64,000 nt of DNA. Source: Dichetophora obliterata. Its lineage: Eukaryota > Arthropoda > Insecta > Diptera > Sciomyzidae. The notes under the pieces were generated by a model, which saw nothing but the letters and a program-made list of their open reading frames with translations, made no database searches and was not told where the DNA came from. A program made the position numbers and the translations under genes. The stretch lies in contig OY986438.1 of NCBI GenBank assembly GCA_963920525.1, positions 133,571,471-133,635,470 of the forward strand, written 5' to 3'. Below, in pieces: positions 63,926 to 64,000 of the stretch; position 1 is the stretch's first letter; each line of letters starts with the position of its first letter.

Positions 63926-64000
63926 TTTCAATTGCCGGCAACATTAGTTGGAAATTCAGCAGACATGCTCGCCTCCTTACCCGCTTGCATTTTTTCTATA

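Overview
The window reads as non-coding, transposon-saturated DNA of an AT-rich dipteran genome, most likely a cyclorrhaphan (higher) fly. The reasons are about 70% AT, dipteran-sized 60-70 bp introns with GTAAG donors, CAA/GTTGTT (opa-like) tracts, tRNA-derived SINEs, Tc1, ITmD37E-like, hAT, THAP/P-like and Jockey-type elements, and a gypsy-type LTR element. Species assignment is inference. No intact host gene was recognised. Most short ORFs are chance frames or pieces of decayed transposases.

Layout. 0.36-1.8 kb: a THAP-domain P-element-like transposase relic on the minus strand, resolvable into three exons. 1.9-4.0 kb: small hAT-type MITEs, two of one family with perfect 8-bp target duplications, then a TAGCT-rich MITE split by a 5'-truncated Jockey-type retrotransposon. 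5.4-5.7 kb: the end of a hAT element. 7.7-10.7 kb: a degenerate 3-kb hAT element with a TAGTTC-rich insertion nested in it. 11.8-16.5 kb: two dead Tc1 elements flanking a TTAA-bounded repeat that itself carries a foldback hAT MITE. 16.5-17.4 kb: a non-LTR 3' end with an RNase H domain. 18.8-24.3 kb: a TIR-bounded segment, an unassigned decayed coding segment and a tRNA-derived SINE. 24.35-26.1 kb: a hAT element with a perfect 8-bp duplication and a 31-bp-arm hairpin. 29.1-32.1 kb: a 3-kb element of unassigned superfamily with GGGGGCGTCC termini, a TTA duplication and a decayed protein carrying a C2H2 finger; an 825-bp MITE with a 6-bp duplication is nested in it. 35.2-36.0 kb: two foldback elements. 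38.6-39.2 and 45.3-46.4 kb: reverse-transcriptase relics. 43.6-45.05 kb: another hAT element. 46.6-47.0 kb: an ITmD37E-type transposase end. 47.1-49.86 kb: an internally deleted gypsy-type element with a 3' LTR only. 52.4-52.9 kb: an unidentified coding-quality segment with one apparent frameshift. 53.0-53.8 kb: a TIR element. 55.0-63.3 kb: an uninterrupted 8.3-kb (ATT)n microsatellite, the most striking feature. The right edge holds two tRNA-like SINE heads.

Nothing here works together as a pathway. The organising theme is nested insertion and decay. At least seven target-site duplications can be read directly, so the order of insertion can be reconstructed at several places. The most unusual items are the giant ATT tract, the unassigned TTA-flanked element, and the foldback hAT family present in two copies 21 kb apart.
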